Shown: positions 56,564-64,000 of the stretch, in pieces
Numbering within the stretch: position 1 is the stretch's first letter
Layout: the number at the start of each line of letters is the position of its first letter
Assembly (NCBI RefSeq): GCF_020097135.1
Contig: NZ_CP083608.1
Span: 1,550,001-1,614,000 of the forward strand
DNA from: Macrococcus armenti
GTDB lineage: Bacteria; Bacillota; Bacilli; Staphylococcales; Staphylococcaceae
Direction of reading: 5' to 3'
Length of the DNA: 64,000 nt
Made by a program: the position numbers and the translations under genes
Notes under the pieces: model-generated
What the model was told of the DNA's origin: nothing
What the model saw: only the letters and a program-made list of their open reading frames with translations
Databases searched by the model: none

Positions 56564-57754
56564 TTATGATAAGTTTGCTTTTAATGTATCGACACGATCT
56601 GTCGCTTCCCATGGGAAGTCAACATCTGTACGACCGAAGTGACCGTAAGCAGCTGTTTGTTTGTAGATTGGACGACGTAAGTCTAACATCTGGATAATAC
56701 CAGCTGGACGTAAGTCGAATGTTTTACGTACTGCTTCAACTAATTGCTGTTCAGTATATTCTGAAGTACCGTATGTTTCAACTGAGATAGATACAGGTTG
56801 TGCTACCCCGATAGCATAAGCTAACTGAACTTCACACTTATCTGCAAGACCAGCAGCTACAATGTTTTTCGCAACGTAACGTGCAGCATATGCACCACTA
56901 CGGTCTACTTTCGTCGCATCTTTACCACTGAATGCACCACCACCGTGACGTGCATATCCACCGTACGTATCAACGATAATCTTACGGCCTGTAAGACCTG
57001 CATCCCCTTGAGGACCACCGATTACGAAACGGCCAGTTGGGTTGATGAAATATTTCGTTTCATCATCAATTAAGTCAGCTGGAACGACTGGTTTAATAAC
57101 GTGTTCTTTAATATCTGCCTGAATTTGTTCAAGTTCAATCTTCTCATGGTGTTGAGAGGAAATAACGATCGTATCAATACGTTTCGGTTTATCCGCTTCA
57201 TCATACTCAACTGTAACTTGTGTTTTACCGTCCGGACGAAGGTAATCTAACGTTCCATTTTTACGCACTTCTGTTAAACGACGTGCAAGTTCATGTGATA
57301 ACGAAATTGGTAATGGCATTAAGCTTTCAGTTTCGTTACAAGCAAATCCGAACATTAAACCTTGGTCTCCTGCTCCGATTGACTCGATATCTGAATCTGT
57401 TAATGAATCACGGTCTTCTAACGCTTTGTCTACACCTTGTGCGATATCTAGTGACTGCTCATCGATAGCAGTAAGTACAGCCATCGTCTGAAAGTCATAA
57501 CCAAACTTTGCACGTGTATAACCGATTTCCTTAACTGTTTCACGCACAACTTTAGGAATATCAACATAAGTTGAAGTTGTAATCTCACCTGCGATTAACG
57601 CCATACCTGTCGTTACAGACGTTTCGCAAGCAACACGCGCTTTAGGGTCTCCCTTTAAAATTTCATCTAAGATAGCATCACTGATCTGGTCAGCGATTTT
57701 ATCCGGATGTCCTTCTGTTACTGATTCTGATGTAAATAATTTACGATCTGTCAT
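56564..57754 (-). CDS. metK: S-adenosylmethionine synthetase
   Basis: 396 residues, normal length. [20 protein letters not shown] at the start, [12 protein letters not shown] (about 117) and [16 protein letters not shown] (about 265) are the signature motifs. Makes SAM from methionine and ATP. Controlled by the SAM-I riboswitch in its leader. RBS aggagtg. Confidence 0.97.
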   Translation of the reverse strand: MTDRKLFTSESVTEGHPDKIADQISDAILDEILKGDPKARVACETSVTTGMALIAGEITTSTYVDIPKVVRETVKEIGYTRAKFGYDFQTMAVLTAIDEQSLDIAQGVDKALEDRDSLTDSDIESIGAGDQGLMFGFACNETESLMPLPISLSHELARRLTEVRKNGTLDYLRPDGKTQVTVEYDEADKPKRIDTIVISSQHHEKIELEQIQADIKEHVIKPVVPADLIDDETKYFINPTGRFVIGGPQGDAGLTGRKIIVDTYGGYARHGGGAFSGKDATKVDRSGAYAARYVAKNIVAAGLADKCEVQLAYAIGVAQPVSISVETYGTSEYTEQQLVEAVRKTFDLRPAGIIQMLDLRRPIYKQTAAYGHFGRTDVDFPWEATDRVDTLKANLS

Positions 57755-57787
57755 TTATATTACACTCCTTAATATTATTACGGGACT

Positions 57788-57952
57788 ATAAAAAATAGCC
57801 TTCTCTCCTATAAGAGAGAAGGCGCAATATACGACCATTCTACTCTTATCGCTCAGAATTTAATCTGCAAACGGTTTGGCACCTTACTTAACAAAATGTT
57901 AAGGGTTGCTGGGTTTCAAAGGGTCCATGTCCCTCCACCACTCTGGATAAGA
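57788..57952 (-). promoter_or_regulatory. SAM-I riboswitch of metK
   Basis: On the minus strand: P1 (ctcttatc near 57945-57952 with gataagag at 57843-57850), cagagtggtggagggac, gaccctttgaaacccagcaac, and the remaining conserved segments. The expression platform is a 10-bp terminator hairpin (57798-57807 with 57814-57823) followed by a T-rich tract. Second S-box of the window. Confidence 0.95.
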
Positions 57953-57967
57953 GAATCCGCAAGTTAG

Positions 57968-57996
57968 ATAATACTAAACTTTAAGTTAACTGTCAA
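57968..57996 (-). promoter_or_regulatory. metK promoter
   Basis: Minus strand -35 TTGACA (57991-57996), 17-bp spacer, -10 TATTAT (57968-57973), directly upstream of the riboswitch. The rest of the gap to pckA (57997-58163) holds the AT-rich pckA leader and nothing else I recognise. Confidence 0.8.
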
Positions 57997-58163
57997 CAAC
58001 ACAAATTATATCAACAATTTTCTGAATTATCGTATATATTTTAATATTTATCAATTAATATAACTTTTAAATATATTTATATGAAACAGACAAAATGATA
58101 TGTTATACTATTTCATGAAACTGCTTACAAAAGCAGAACAATAACATTTTTTGGAGGCTGACC

Positions 58164-59756
58164 ATGGGGGAAAATACTCAAGTAATTGAGCAACTGAACA
58201 AATTAAACACTGAGAATTTAAAACGTCAATTATCAAGAACACAATTGATTACGGAAATTCTATTTAATGGTGAAGGTGTGTTAACAGAATCAGGTGCGGT
58301 GCGCAGCGAAACGGGTAAATATACTGGACGTTCACCGAAAGATAAATTCATCGTACGTGAATCTGAAACAGAAGACAAAATCGACTGGGGTACGATTAAC
58401 CAGCCAATCGAAGAAGAAATATTCTTAAACTTACTGGATAAAGTAACAGATTACTTAAGTAAAAAAGAAAAAATTTATGAATTCCAAGGTTACGCTGGTG
58501 CGGATAAATCATCACAACTACAATTACGTGTTGTAAACGAACTTGCATGGCATAACTTATTCGCGCGTACGATGTTTATTCGTCCTGAAACGACTGAAGA
58601 AGGATTAAACATTACGCCAGACTTTACAATTATCTCTGCACCACACTTTAAAGCAGATCCAGCAGTAGATGGAACAAAATCTGAAACGTTCATCATTACA
58701 AGTTTCCGTCATAAAATCATCTTAATCGGTGGTACGGAATACGCTGGTGAAATGAAAAAAGGTATCTTCGGTGTTATGAACTACTTATTACCGACTCAAG
58801 GTATTATGAGTATGCACTGTTCAGCAAACGTTGGCGAGAATAAAGACGTTGCATTATTCTTCGGTTTATCAGGAACAGGTAAAACAACGTTATCAGCAGA
58901 TCCACAACGTAAATTAATCGGGGACGATGAGCACGGTTGGAACGACAACGGTGTATTCAATATCGAGGGTGGATGCTATGCGAAGACAATCGACTTATCT
59001 CGTGAGAAAGAACCTCAAATTTACGATGCAATTCGATACGGTGCAATTTTAGAAAACGTTAAAGTTGATGAAGAAGGTACGCCTGATTACACTGATAAAT
59101 CATTAACTGAAAACACACGTGCAGCATATCCAATCGATAATATCGATAATATCGTTCTACCATCAATTGCCGGACACGCGAAGACGATCATCTTCTTAAC
59201 TGCAGATGCGTTCGGTGTGCTACCTCCAATTTCTAAATTAACGAAAGAACAAGCGATGTATCACTTCTTAAGTGGATTTACATCTAAATTAGCAGGAACA
59301 GAACGCGGTGTAACAAGCCCACAACCAGTATTCTCTACATGTTTCGGTTCACCGTTCTTACCATTACATGCAACTGTATATGCGAACATGTTAGGTGATT
59401 TAATCGATAAGCATGGTTCTGATGTATACTTAGTGAACACTGGTTGGACTGGTGGAGAGTACGGTGTTGGTAGCCGTATGAACTTGAAATATACACGTTC
59501 AATGATTCGTCGCGCGATTAGCGGTGGATTAAAAGAAGTTGAATACGTAACAGATGATATCTTCGGATTACACATTCCAACGTCTGTTCCAGGTGTGCCG
59601 TCAGAATTATTAGTACCTCGTAATGTTTGGGTGTCTGATGATGCATATGATGAGAAAGCGAAAGATTTAGCGTTACGCTTCCAGGAGAACTTTAAGAAGT
59701 TTGGTGAGAAGTCAGCTGAAATCGAAGAAAAAGGTGGATTTAAGTTTAGAGGATAG
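58164..59756 (+). CDS. pckA: phosphoenolpyruvate carboxykinase (ATP)
   Basis: 530 residues, usual length. [20 protein letters not shown] (P-loop, about 233-252), [20 protein letters not shown] (metal site) and [15 protein letters not shown] are hallmarks. Converts oxaloacetate to PEP in gluconeogenesis. Divergent from metK, an arrangement familiar from staphylococci. RBS tggagg. Confidence 0.97.
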   Translation: MGENTQVIEQLNKLNTENLKRQLSRTQLITEILFNGEGVLTESGAVRSETGKYTGRSPKDKFIVRESETEDKIDWGTINQPIEEEIFLNLLDKVTDYLSKKEKIYEFQGYAGADKSSQLQLRVVNELAWHNLFARTMFIRPETTEEGLNITPDFTIISAPHFKADPAVDGTKSETFIITSFRHKIILIGGTEYAGEMKKGIFGVMNYLLPTQGIMSMHCSANVGENKDVALFFGLSGTGKTTLSADPQRKLIGDDEHGWNDNGVFNIEGGCYAKTIDLSREKEPQIYDAIRYGAILENVKVDEEGTPDYTDKSLTENTRAAYPIDNIDNIVLPSIAGHAKTIIFLTADAFGVLPPISKLTKEQAMYHFLSGFTSKLAGTERGVTSPQPVFSTCFGSPFLPLHATVYANMLGDLIDKHGSDVYLVNTGWTGGEYGVGSRMNLKYTRSMIRRAISGGLKEVEYVTDDIFGLHIPTSVPGVPSELLVPRNVWVSDDAYDEKAKDLALRFQENFKKFGEKSAEIEEKGGFKFRG

Positions 59757-59760
59757 TATT

Positions 59761-59791
59761 AAAAAACGTCACTTTGAAAGTGACGTTTTTT
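59761..59791 (+). terminator. terminator of pckA
   Basis: 14-bp stem (59761-59774 with 59778-59791), 3-base loop, then tttatt. Confidence 0.9.
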
Positions 59792-59799
59792 TTATTAAA

Positions 59800-60564
59800 T
59801 TATATAGCGCTCTCATTTCTATTCTCCACCGCTTCCATCCATAGTTCAATGCGCTGCAATACATATCGCTCATTATCCGGGCGCATAACATGATGTTCAC
59901 CATCAATGAATACAACTTCATGTTTAATTCCAAGTAACTTCAATTTATCAATCAGCATATATGCATGCTGCACGTTCACCTGTTTATCCTCTGTTCCATG
60001 AATCACCATAACAGGCGGACTATCTTTCGTAATTAACTCGACACCTTCTCGTCGGTCATATTCTGATTTTTTACTTATCGGTCCTACGATTCGTTTTAGC
60101 ATACTGCGTAAATCCTGTCGTTCATCGTACATATAATATATACTCGACACGCCTCCCCATGTAATAAAGGATGTAACACGAGCTTCCTGATATGTCACGA
60201 GTCCTTGTATACCTCCACGTGAAAATCCTATAAAGTGTATCGGTACATCATATTTAGCGCGTAATATTCGTACAAGTGCATGTACATCTTCTCTATCGGC
60301 ACCACCAAACTCATCTTGTCCGTTCTGATGCGTCCCTCTATAATATGGTGCTGCAACGAGTGTATCTTTATATGCAAATTGCATCAACCTCGTAGGTCTT
60401 ACTGTCCCAACTGCCCCTTTTCCACCTCTTAAGTATATAATGATACGTTTCACATGTTTCGGTTCATAGATCATTGCTTTCACGATATATTCATCTGATT
60501 GATAGTCAAACGTCTCAAATGGTATTCCGTCAAATTGTGCGTTAATCTTTGTTCTATTGAACAT
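59800..60564 (-). CDS. alpha/beta-hydrolase (peptidase S9-like)
   Basis: 254 residues from the ATG at 60564 (gggga upstream; an in-frame ATG at 60576 is possible). Nucleophile motif GFSRGG (Ser about 120), late Asp/His region VMVIHGTEDKQVNVQHAYML and DGEHHVM. The fold is that of prolyl oligopeptidase/acyl-esterase-like hydrolases; the substrate is unknown. It overlaps the end of the upstream NUDIX gene by 11 bp. Confidence 0.75.
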   Translation of the reverse strand: MFNRTKINAQFDGIPFETFDYQSDEYIVKAMIYEPKHVKRIIIYLRGGKGAVGTVRPTRLMQFAYKDTLVAAPYYRGTHQNGQDEFGGADREDVHALVRILRAKYDVPIHFIGFSRGGIQGLVTYQEARVTSFITWGGVSSIYYMYDERQDLRSMLKRIVGPISKKSEYDRREGVELITKDSPPVMVIHGTEDKQVNVQHAYMLIDKLKLLGIKHEVVFIDGEHHVMRPDNERYVLQRIELWMEAVENRNESAI

Positions 60565-61021
60565 CGTATTCCCCATCTTTCTGTAATACGTCTACGATAT
60601 AGTTTATACAATCATCTTTTAGTATAAAGCTCTTATCATTATGTGCGACTTCATCGAGAGATGCGACAATTACTGGTCCGTTCGTCTCCATATAATCGTC
60701 CTGATATTCTATATGTTTAATCTGTGCGTAATACACGTCTTTTTTAAATGGTGTATTCGCATAAACTGTATATGTCCCGATATAGCGCATAGTATCTATA
60801 ATCCCGCCTGTTTCTTCAAACAGTTCACGTTTCGCCGCTTCAATGGATGTTTCATTTTTTTCAACTTTCCCACCTGGAAACTCTACGCCACGAAATTTAT
60901 TATGTGTGAGTAAGTATTTCCCGTTATAATTTGTTATGATAAGTACATGTTTATTATCGCTGTCTGGTCGTTCACCTAAAGTCAGTACGACTTTATTACC
61001 TGCATGATCATGAAATTCCAT
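60554..61021 (-). CDS. NUDIX hydrolase, YtkD-like
   Basis: 155 residues. NUDIX box GGKVEKNETSIEAAKRELFEETGG (about 48-71, here written in part), preceded by HNKFRGVEFPGG. Resembles the YtkD-type nucleoside triphosphatase of staphylococci and bacilli (8-oxo-dGTP clean-up). The ATG at 61021 has ggag 6 bases upstream; an in-frame ATG at 61033 lacks it. Probably cotranscribed with the hydrolase. Confidence 0.8.
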   Translation of the reverse strand: MEFHDHAGNKVVLTLGERPDSDNKHVLIITNYNGKYLLTHNKFRGVEFPGGKVEKNETSIEAAKRELFEETGGIIDTMRYIGTYTVYANTPFKKDVYYAQIKHIEYQDDYMETNGPVIVASLDEVAHNDKSFILKDDCINYIVDVLQKDGEYDVQ

Positions 61022-61058
61022 AGTTGTCTCCAATCTATTAATAATACGAGGTTATACA

Positions 61059-61817
61059 ATGAAGAAATTTTCTTTAATTATATTTATTTTAGCATTAATT
61101 TTAGCAAGTTGTTCAACGAATGAAGAAGAAAAGGAACTGACAAATGATGAACTGTTATCAAAGCTTCAAAAACGCGTTAAAAAAACGGAGAGTTTAACGC
61201 TCCATAGCGACAATGAAACGATTACGACGTATGATAAATTCACGACGAAGTTCACGCAATCTACAAATTCTGAATATGATACAATTAATAAAAGTGCACT
61301 TAAAATTGAAGCTGAGTCAAATCATACGAAATACAATGTGAAATCTGTTATCTTTAATTTAGATAATGGTGACGTTACAACATATCCGAAAGCGAAGTAT
61401 TTAAATTACCGTGCACGTAATGCAGATGTTGATTACTTCTCAAGTGTACAGTCACAAATTGTGAATTTGACTCATTTAATACAGGATGTTGTAAAGCCGA
61501 CGATTGATGATGTAAAGCAAGAGGAACAATCGATATCTTATAAAGGAAAATCTAAAGCGTTACTCGCGTTATATCAATATGGATTTCATCAGTCAAGCAT
61601 GAATCAAATTGAAATGTTTAATGATATTACCGATCTGACTGTTGAAAGCGGCAGTTATAATATAAGCTATAACGCACAATTTGAACCAACGTCCCTTAAT
61701 TTTAAGCTGAAGGTTAAAGGTAAAATTAAGAATAAACCGGTGCAGATGATTATGAATCAAACGACGGATTATTCGAAGTTTAATCGCACGAATGTTCAAA
61801 TGTACAAAGAAGAATAG
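61059..61817 (+). CDS. lipoprotein, LolA-like/DUF6612-type (second copy)
   Basis: 252 residues. Lipobox LILASC (Cys about 18), then a domain of the same type as the lipoprotein at 8849-9697 (KLQKRVKKTESLTLHSDNET at the start of the domain and VKGKIKNKPVQMIMNQTTDY at the end). Function unknown. The yidD gene starts 9 bp after the stop. Confidence 0.65.
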   Translation: MKKFSLIIFILALILASCSTNEEEKELTNDELLSKLQKRVKKTESLTLHSDNETITTYDKFTTKFTQSTNSEYDTINKSALKIEAESNHTKYNVKSVIFNLDNGDVTTYPKAKYLNYRARNADVDYFSSVQSQIVNLTHLIQDVVKPTIDDVKQEEQSISYKGKSKALLALYQYGFHQSSMNQIEMFNDITDLTVESGSYNISYNAQFEPTSLNFKLKVKGKIKNKPVQMIMNQTTDYSKFNRTNVQMYKEE

Positions 61818-61826
61818 AGGAATGTT

Positions 61827-62054
61827 ATGAAACAATTATTATTAGCAATAATTAAGTTTTATCGTAAATTTATCTCGCCGATGACACCACCGGCATGTCG
61901 CTTTCACCCAACGTGTTCCCAATATGGATTAGAAGCAATTGAAACACATGGCGCGATTAAAGGCGGCTACTTAACAGTGAAACGCATACTAAAATGCCAC
62001 CCATTTCATCCAGGTGGCTTTGATCCGGTACCACCGAAGAAAGATGTGAAATAA
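61827..62054 (+). CDS. yidD: membrane protein insertion efficiency factor
   Basis: 75 residues. [20 protein letters not shown], then [20 protein letters not shown] and [13 protein letters not shown] are the diagnostic YidD motifs with conserved Cys and Pro. Assists YidC-dependent insertion. RBS aggaatg. Confidence 0.95.
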   Translation: MKQLLLAIIKFYRKFISPMTPPACRFHPTCSQYGLEAIETHGAIKGGYLTVKRILKCHPFHPGGFDPVPPKKDVK

Positions 62055-62060
62055 TATGAT

Positions 62061-62094
62061 AAAACGCTCGCTACGTTATTGTAGTGAGCGTTTT
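62061..62094. terminator. bidirectional terminator
   Basis: 14-bp stem (62061-62074 with 62081-62094, perfect), 6-base loop, between yidD and the convergent menC; overlaps the menC stop codon by two bases. Confidence 0.9.
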
Positions 62095-63055
62095 ATAATG
62101 ATTTCAGCCTTTCTTTCTGTACGACAGGCGGTGTCATCGTTAAGCAGCCGTCGTTTACGGTTTCCTGATATGTTGTAAAGTCTTGTTCAAAGTATGTACC
62201 GCGATTAGTAACGTCCGGCACTGTTCTAAACTGTTCTCCGAGCATTGCTGTCATATATTTACTGAGGCCAAATTCATACATACCGCCTGACACGTATGTC
62301 ATTTGTTTTGGTAATGACTGAACTTTCGTAATACCGCCGATACGACTGTATTTAATGACCGCTGTTGACACACCGATATTACGAAATGTTTGTATTGTTT
62401 CATAATCTATTGCACTTTCATCGATAGCAAGTGGTATGTTTGGGTAACGTTTCAGTAATGCATCGTACAGTTTAATGTGCTGAAATGGTTGTTCGATATA
62501 TAATATGTCGTATTGTGATAAAGTATTCAGTAATTCGAAGTGATCTTCCTGTAACAGTCCGTTCGCATCGATTACGATTGGTATATTGCTGGACTTACGT
62601 ATCGTTTCTACTTGTTCAATAATGTTACGGTGCATCTTTAGTTTAATGCGCTTTGCGTCTTGACTGAATGAAAGAACACCTTGATGTAATGTCTCACCGA
62701 TTGGTACGGTGACATTCTTTAATGTATTGAAATATTGATAGGCAATGATATCAAATGCACTACTTGCGTTCGGGGCATCTGTTTTTAAATAATGCTGTAA
62801 TGCTTTAATTGATGGTATATCAATATGCTTTAAGTTATTAAAGATTACTTTACAGTTTTCAATCGACGTTGCAATCGTCTCGTAATGATACCATGGTGTC
62901 TCAAAGCTGTTCACTTCAGCAAAGTATTCCACACCGTCAATAACAACACCTACGACAAGCACTTTTCGTTTATCCATTTGTACGAGATTTGTCTTAATCG
63001 GTACTTTAAACGGTGCTTCATATGTATATAGATTAAGTTCTGTACATTTCATCAA
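62093..63055 (-). CDS. menC: o-succinylbenzoate synthase
   Basis: 320 residues, enolase superfamily. Dehydrates SHCHC to o-succinylbenzoate in menaquinone synthesis. Catalytic KLKMHRN (Lys pair about 164-166), metal ligands in VIDANG, YIEQPF and AIDESA, and AVIKYSRIGG (second Lys). It overlaps the menE 3' end by 23 bp and follows it in the operon. Confidence 0.92.
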   Translation of the reverse strand: MMKCTELNLYTYEAPFKVPIKTNLVQMDKRKVLVVGVVIDGVEYFAEVNSFETPWYHYETIATSIENCKVIFNNLKHIDIPSIKALQHYLKTDAPNASSAFDIIAYQYFNTLKNVTVPIGETLHQGVLSFSQDAKRIKLKMHRNIIEQVETIRKSSNIPIVIDANGLLQEDHFELLNTLSQYDILYIEQPFQHIKLYDALLKRYPNIPLAIDESAIDYETIQTFRNIGVSTAVIKYSRIGGITKVQSLPKQMTYVSGGMYEFGLSKYMTAMLGEQFRTVPDVTNRGTYFEQDFTTYQETVNDGCLTMTPPVVQKERLKSL

Positions 63056-64000
63056 ACCATTCCTTCACTTTATGACGTGATACTTTACCGTTTGATGTGC
63101 GTATGAGTGCATCTGTTCTGACAAATTGTTTCGGATGCTTATATTTCGCAAGACGGTCATATAGAACATTTATAATCGCCTTATCCAGATCTTCATCCGC
63201 TTCATATACACAAACCGGTACTTGTCCCCACTGTGCATCACTTTTTGGTATAACAGCTACTGCATGAGCTTCTGTATTGTTTAATATGACTTGTTCAATT
63301 TCACTCGGATATATATTCTCTCCACCTGATATAATCAAATCTTTTCTGCGGTCTAATATATATAAGTAGTCGTCCTGTATATAACCGATATCACCTGTCA
63401 TAAAGAATCCATCGCGAAATGCATCTTCGTTTGCGCTTTCTGGATATAAATAACCGTGCATTACATGCTCACCACGTACGCCTATTTCACCGATACCGTT
63501 CACACAGTCAAACAGTTTAAAGTTATGATTAACGCGTCCGACACTATTACGGGCTATAAGAATATCATCTGGCGTTGCTGTGAGCATTTGAGAGCATGTT
63601 TCGGTCATTCCAAACGACGTGTAAATTGGGATGTTACGTTTAAGGGATTGTGTTAATATACGTTCGTCCAGTTTCGCACCACCTATAAGAATTCCTTGTA
63701 GATGGTATGACTCAAGGCCGTGACGTAATAATCGTTCAAGTGTCTGAGGGACGAGTGATAGATGTGTTATATTATATGTTTTTAAGTCATTTATAATGCG
63801 TGATGCATTAAATCCATCGTGCAGCACGACAGTACATTGATTCATTACAGCGCGCAGTAATATGCTGAGGCCACTAATATGAAAGAGCGGCAATGTATCA
63901 AGCCATACGGACTCACTCGTATACGTAAACGTCTCTTTACAAATTCTAGCACTTGCCTCGTGGTTACCGTAAGTTTGTGGCACTGCTTTTTGTACTCCTG
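63033..64000 (-). CDS. menE: o-succinylbenzoate-CoA ligase (partial, N-terminus outside)
   Basis: C-terminal 322 codons; the frame is open to the right edge (GVQKAVPQTYGNHEASARIC) and no start is present. Adenylating-enzyme motifs: YTSFGMTETCSQ (A5), RKDLIISGGENIYPSEIE (A8, about 200 residues from the visible edge) and the catalytic Lys near the end (NGKVSRHKVK). Joins o-succinylbenzoate to CoA. Operon with menC. Confidence 0.93.
   Translation of the reverse strand, partial: GVQKAVPQTYGNHEASARICKETFTYTSESVWLDTLPLFHISGLSILLRAVMNQCTVVLHDGFNASRIINDLKTYNITHLSLVPQTLERLLRHGLESYHLQGILIGGAKLDERILTQSLKRNIPIYTSFGMTETCSQMLTATPDDILIARNSVGRVNHNFKLFDCVNGIGEIGVRGEHVMHGYLYPESANEDAFRDGFFMTGDIGYIQDDYLYILDRRKDLIISGGENIYPSEIEQVILNNTEAHAVAVIPKSDAQWGQVPVCVYEADEDLDKAIINVLYDRLAKYKHPKQFVRTDALIRTSNGKVSRHKVKEWFDEMYRT

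Noticed and set aside
58121-58136. Small stem (ctgctt/aagcag) before pckA
   Set aside because: Six base pairs only; no resemblance to a T-box or known riboswitch.

Overview
The window reads as chromosomal DNA of a low-GC Gram-positive coccus of the family Staphylococcaceae. The genus Macrococcus (or a close relative) is my best guess, but this is inference. The family assignment rests on close protein resemblance (LacABCDFEG, SagB-like glucosaminidase, thermonuclease, LPXTG-anchored 5'-nucleotidase) and on the familiar order metK / pckA / NUDIX / yidD / menC-menE. No rRNA, tRNA, CRISPR array, transposase or integrase was seen.

Layout. (1) 1-5.3 kb: histidine utilisation (hutU partial, YjiH-type membrane protein, LysR regulator, hutG, an FAD/NAD(P) protein). 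(2) 5.4-8.8 kb: opuCABCD osmoprotectant transporter. (3) 8.8-13.6 kb: a lipoprotein, a SagB-like glucosaminidase, a DUF418 membrane protein, a secreted thermonuclease with an Excalibur tail, and small membrane proteins. (4) 13.8-17.4 kb: an unknown gene, then an XRE-TPR regulator with a YxlEFG-like ABC module. (5) 17.4-21.6 kb: a SAM-I riboswitch driving an unrecognised 76-residue protein, followed by a patchwork of AraC and TetR regulators, small membrane peptides and decayed fragments. (6) 21.6-29 kb: a complete lacR-lacABCDFEG operon (lactose uptake by PTS and the tagatose-6-phosphate pathway), flanked on both sides by related 3' ends of a general-stress-protein gene. (7) 29.2-36.4 kb: accessory island with three related small XRE proteins, a repeated small partner protein, a possible 24-residue membrane peptide, a C5-cytosine methyltransferase, an HNH nuclease and two restriction-like proteins. 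(8) 36.4-46.9 kb: a 5-oxoprolinase locus (pxpA, accC, accB, pxpC, pxpB, NRAMP-type transporter) whose hydro-lyase and second NRAMP copy are broken. An arsR-arsB-(dead arsC) cassette sits inside it, and 41-bp tandem repeats occur around it. (9) 47-51.7 kb: a large secreted subtilase, a free-standing I9-like mini-protein and transaldolase. (10) 51.8-56.5 kb: a crcB pair, a wall-anchored 5'-nucleotidase followed by three stacked hairpins, a NERD protein and an acidic lipoprotein. (11) 56.5-64 kb: metK with its own SAM-I riboswitch, pckA, an alpha/beta hydrolase, a NUDIX hydrolase, a lipoprotein, yidD, menC and partial menE.

The most unusual items are the SAM riboswitch on an orphan small gene, the paired XRE/small-protein cassettes around the restriction-modification island (with a GC-rich perfect palindrome in front of the methyltransferase), the 41-bp palindromic tandem repeats, and the solo I9-like protein beside the subtilase. 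Coordinates and starts were read by eye. All family assignments come from motif recognition without database searches.
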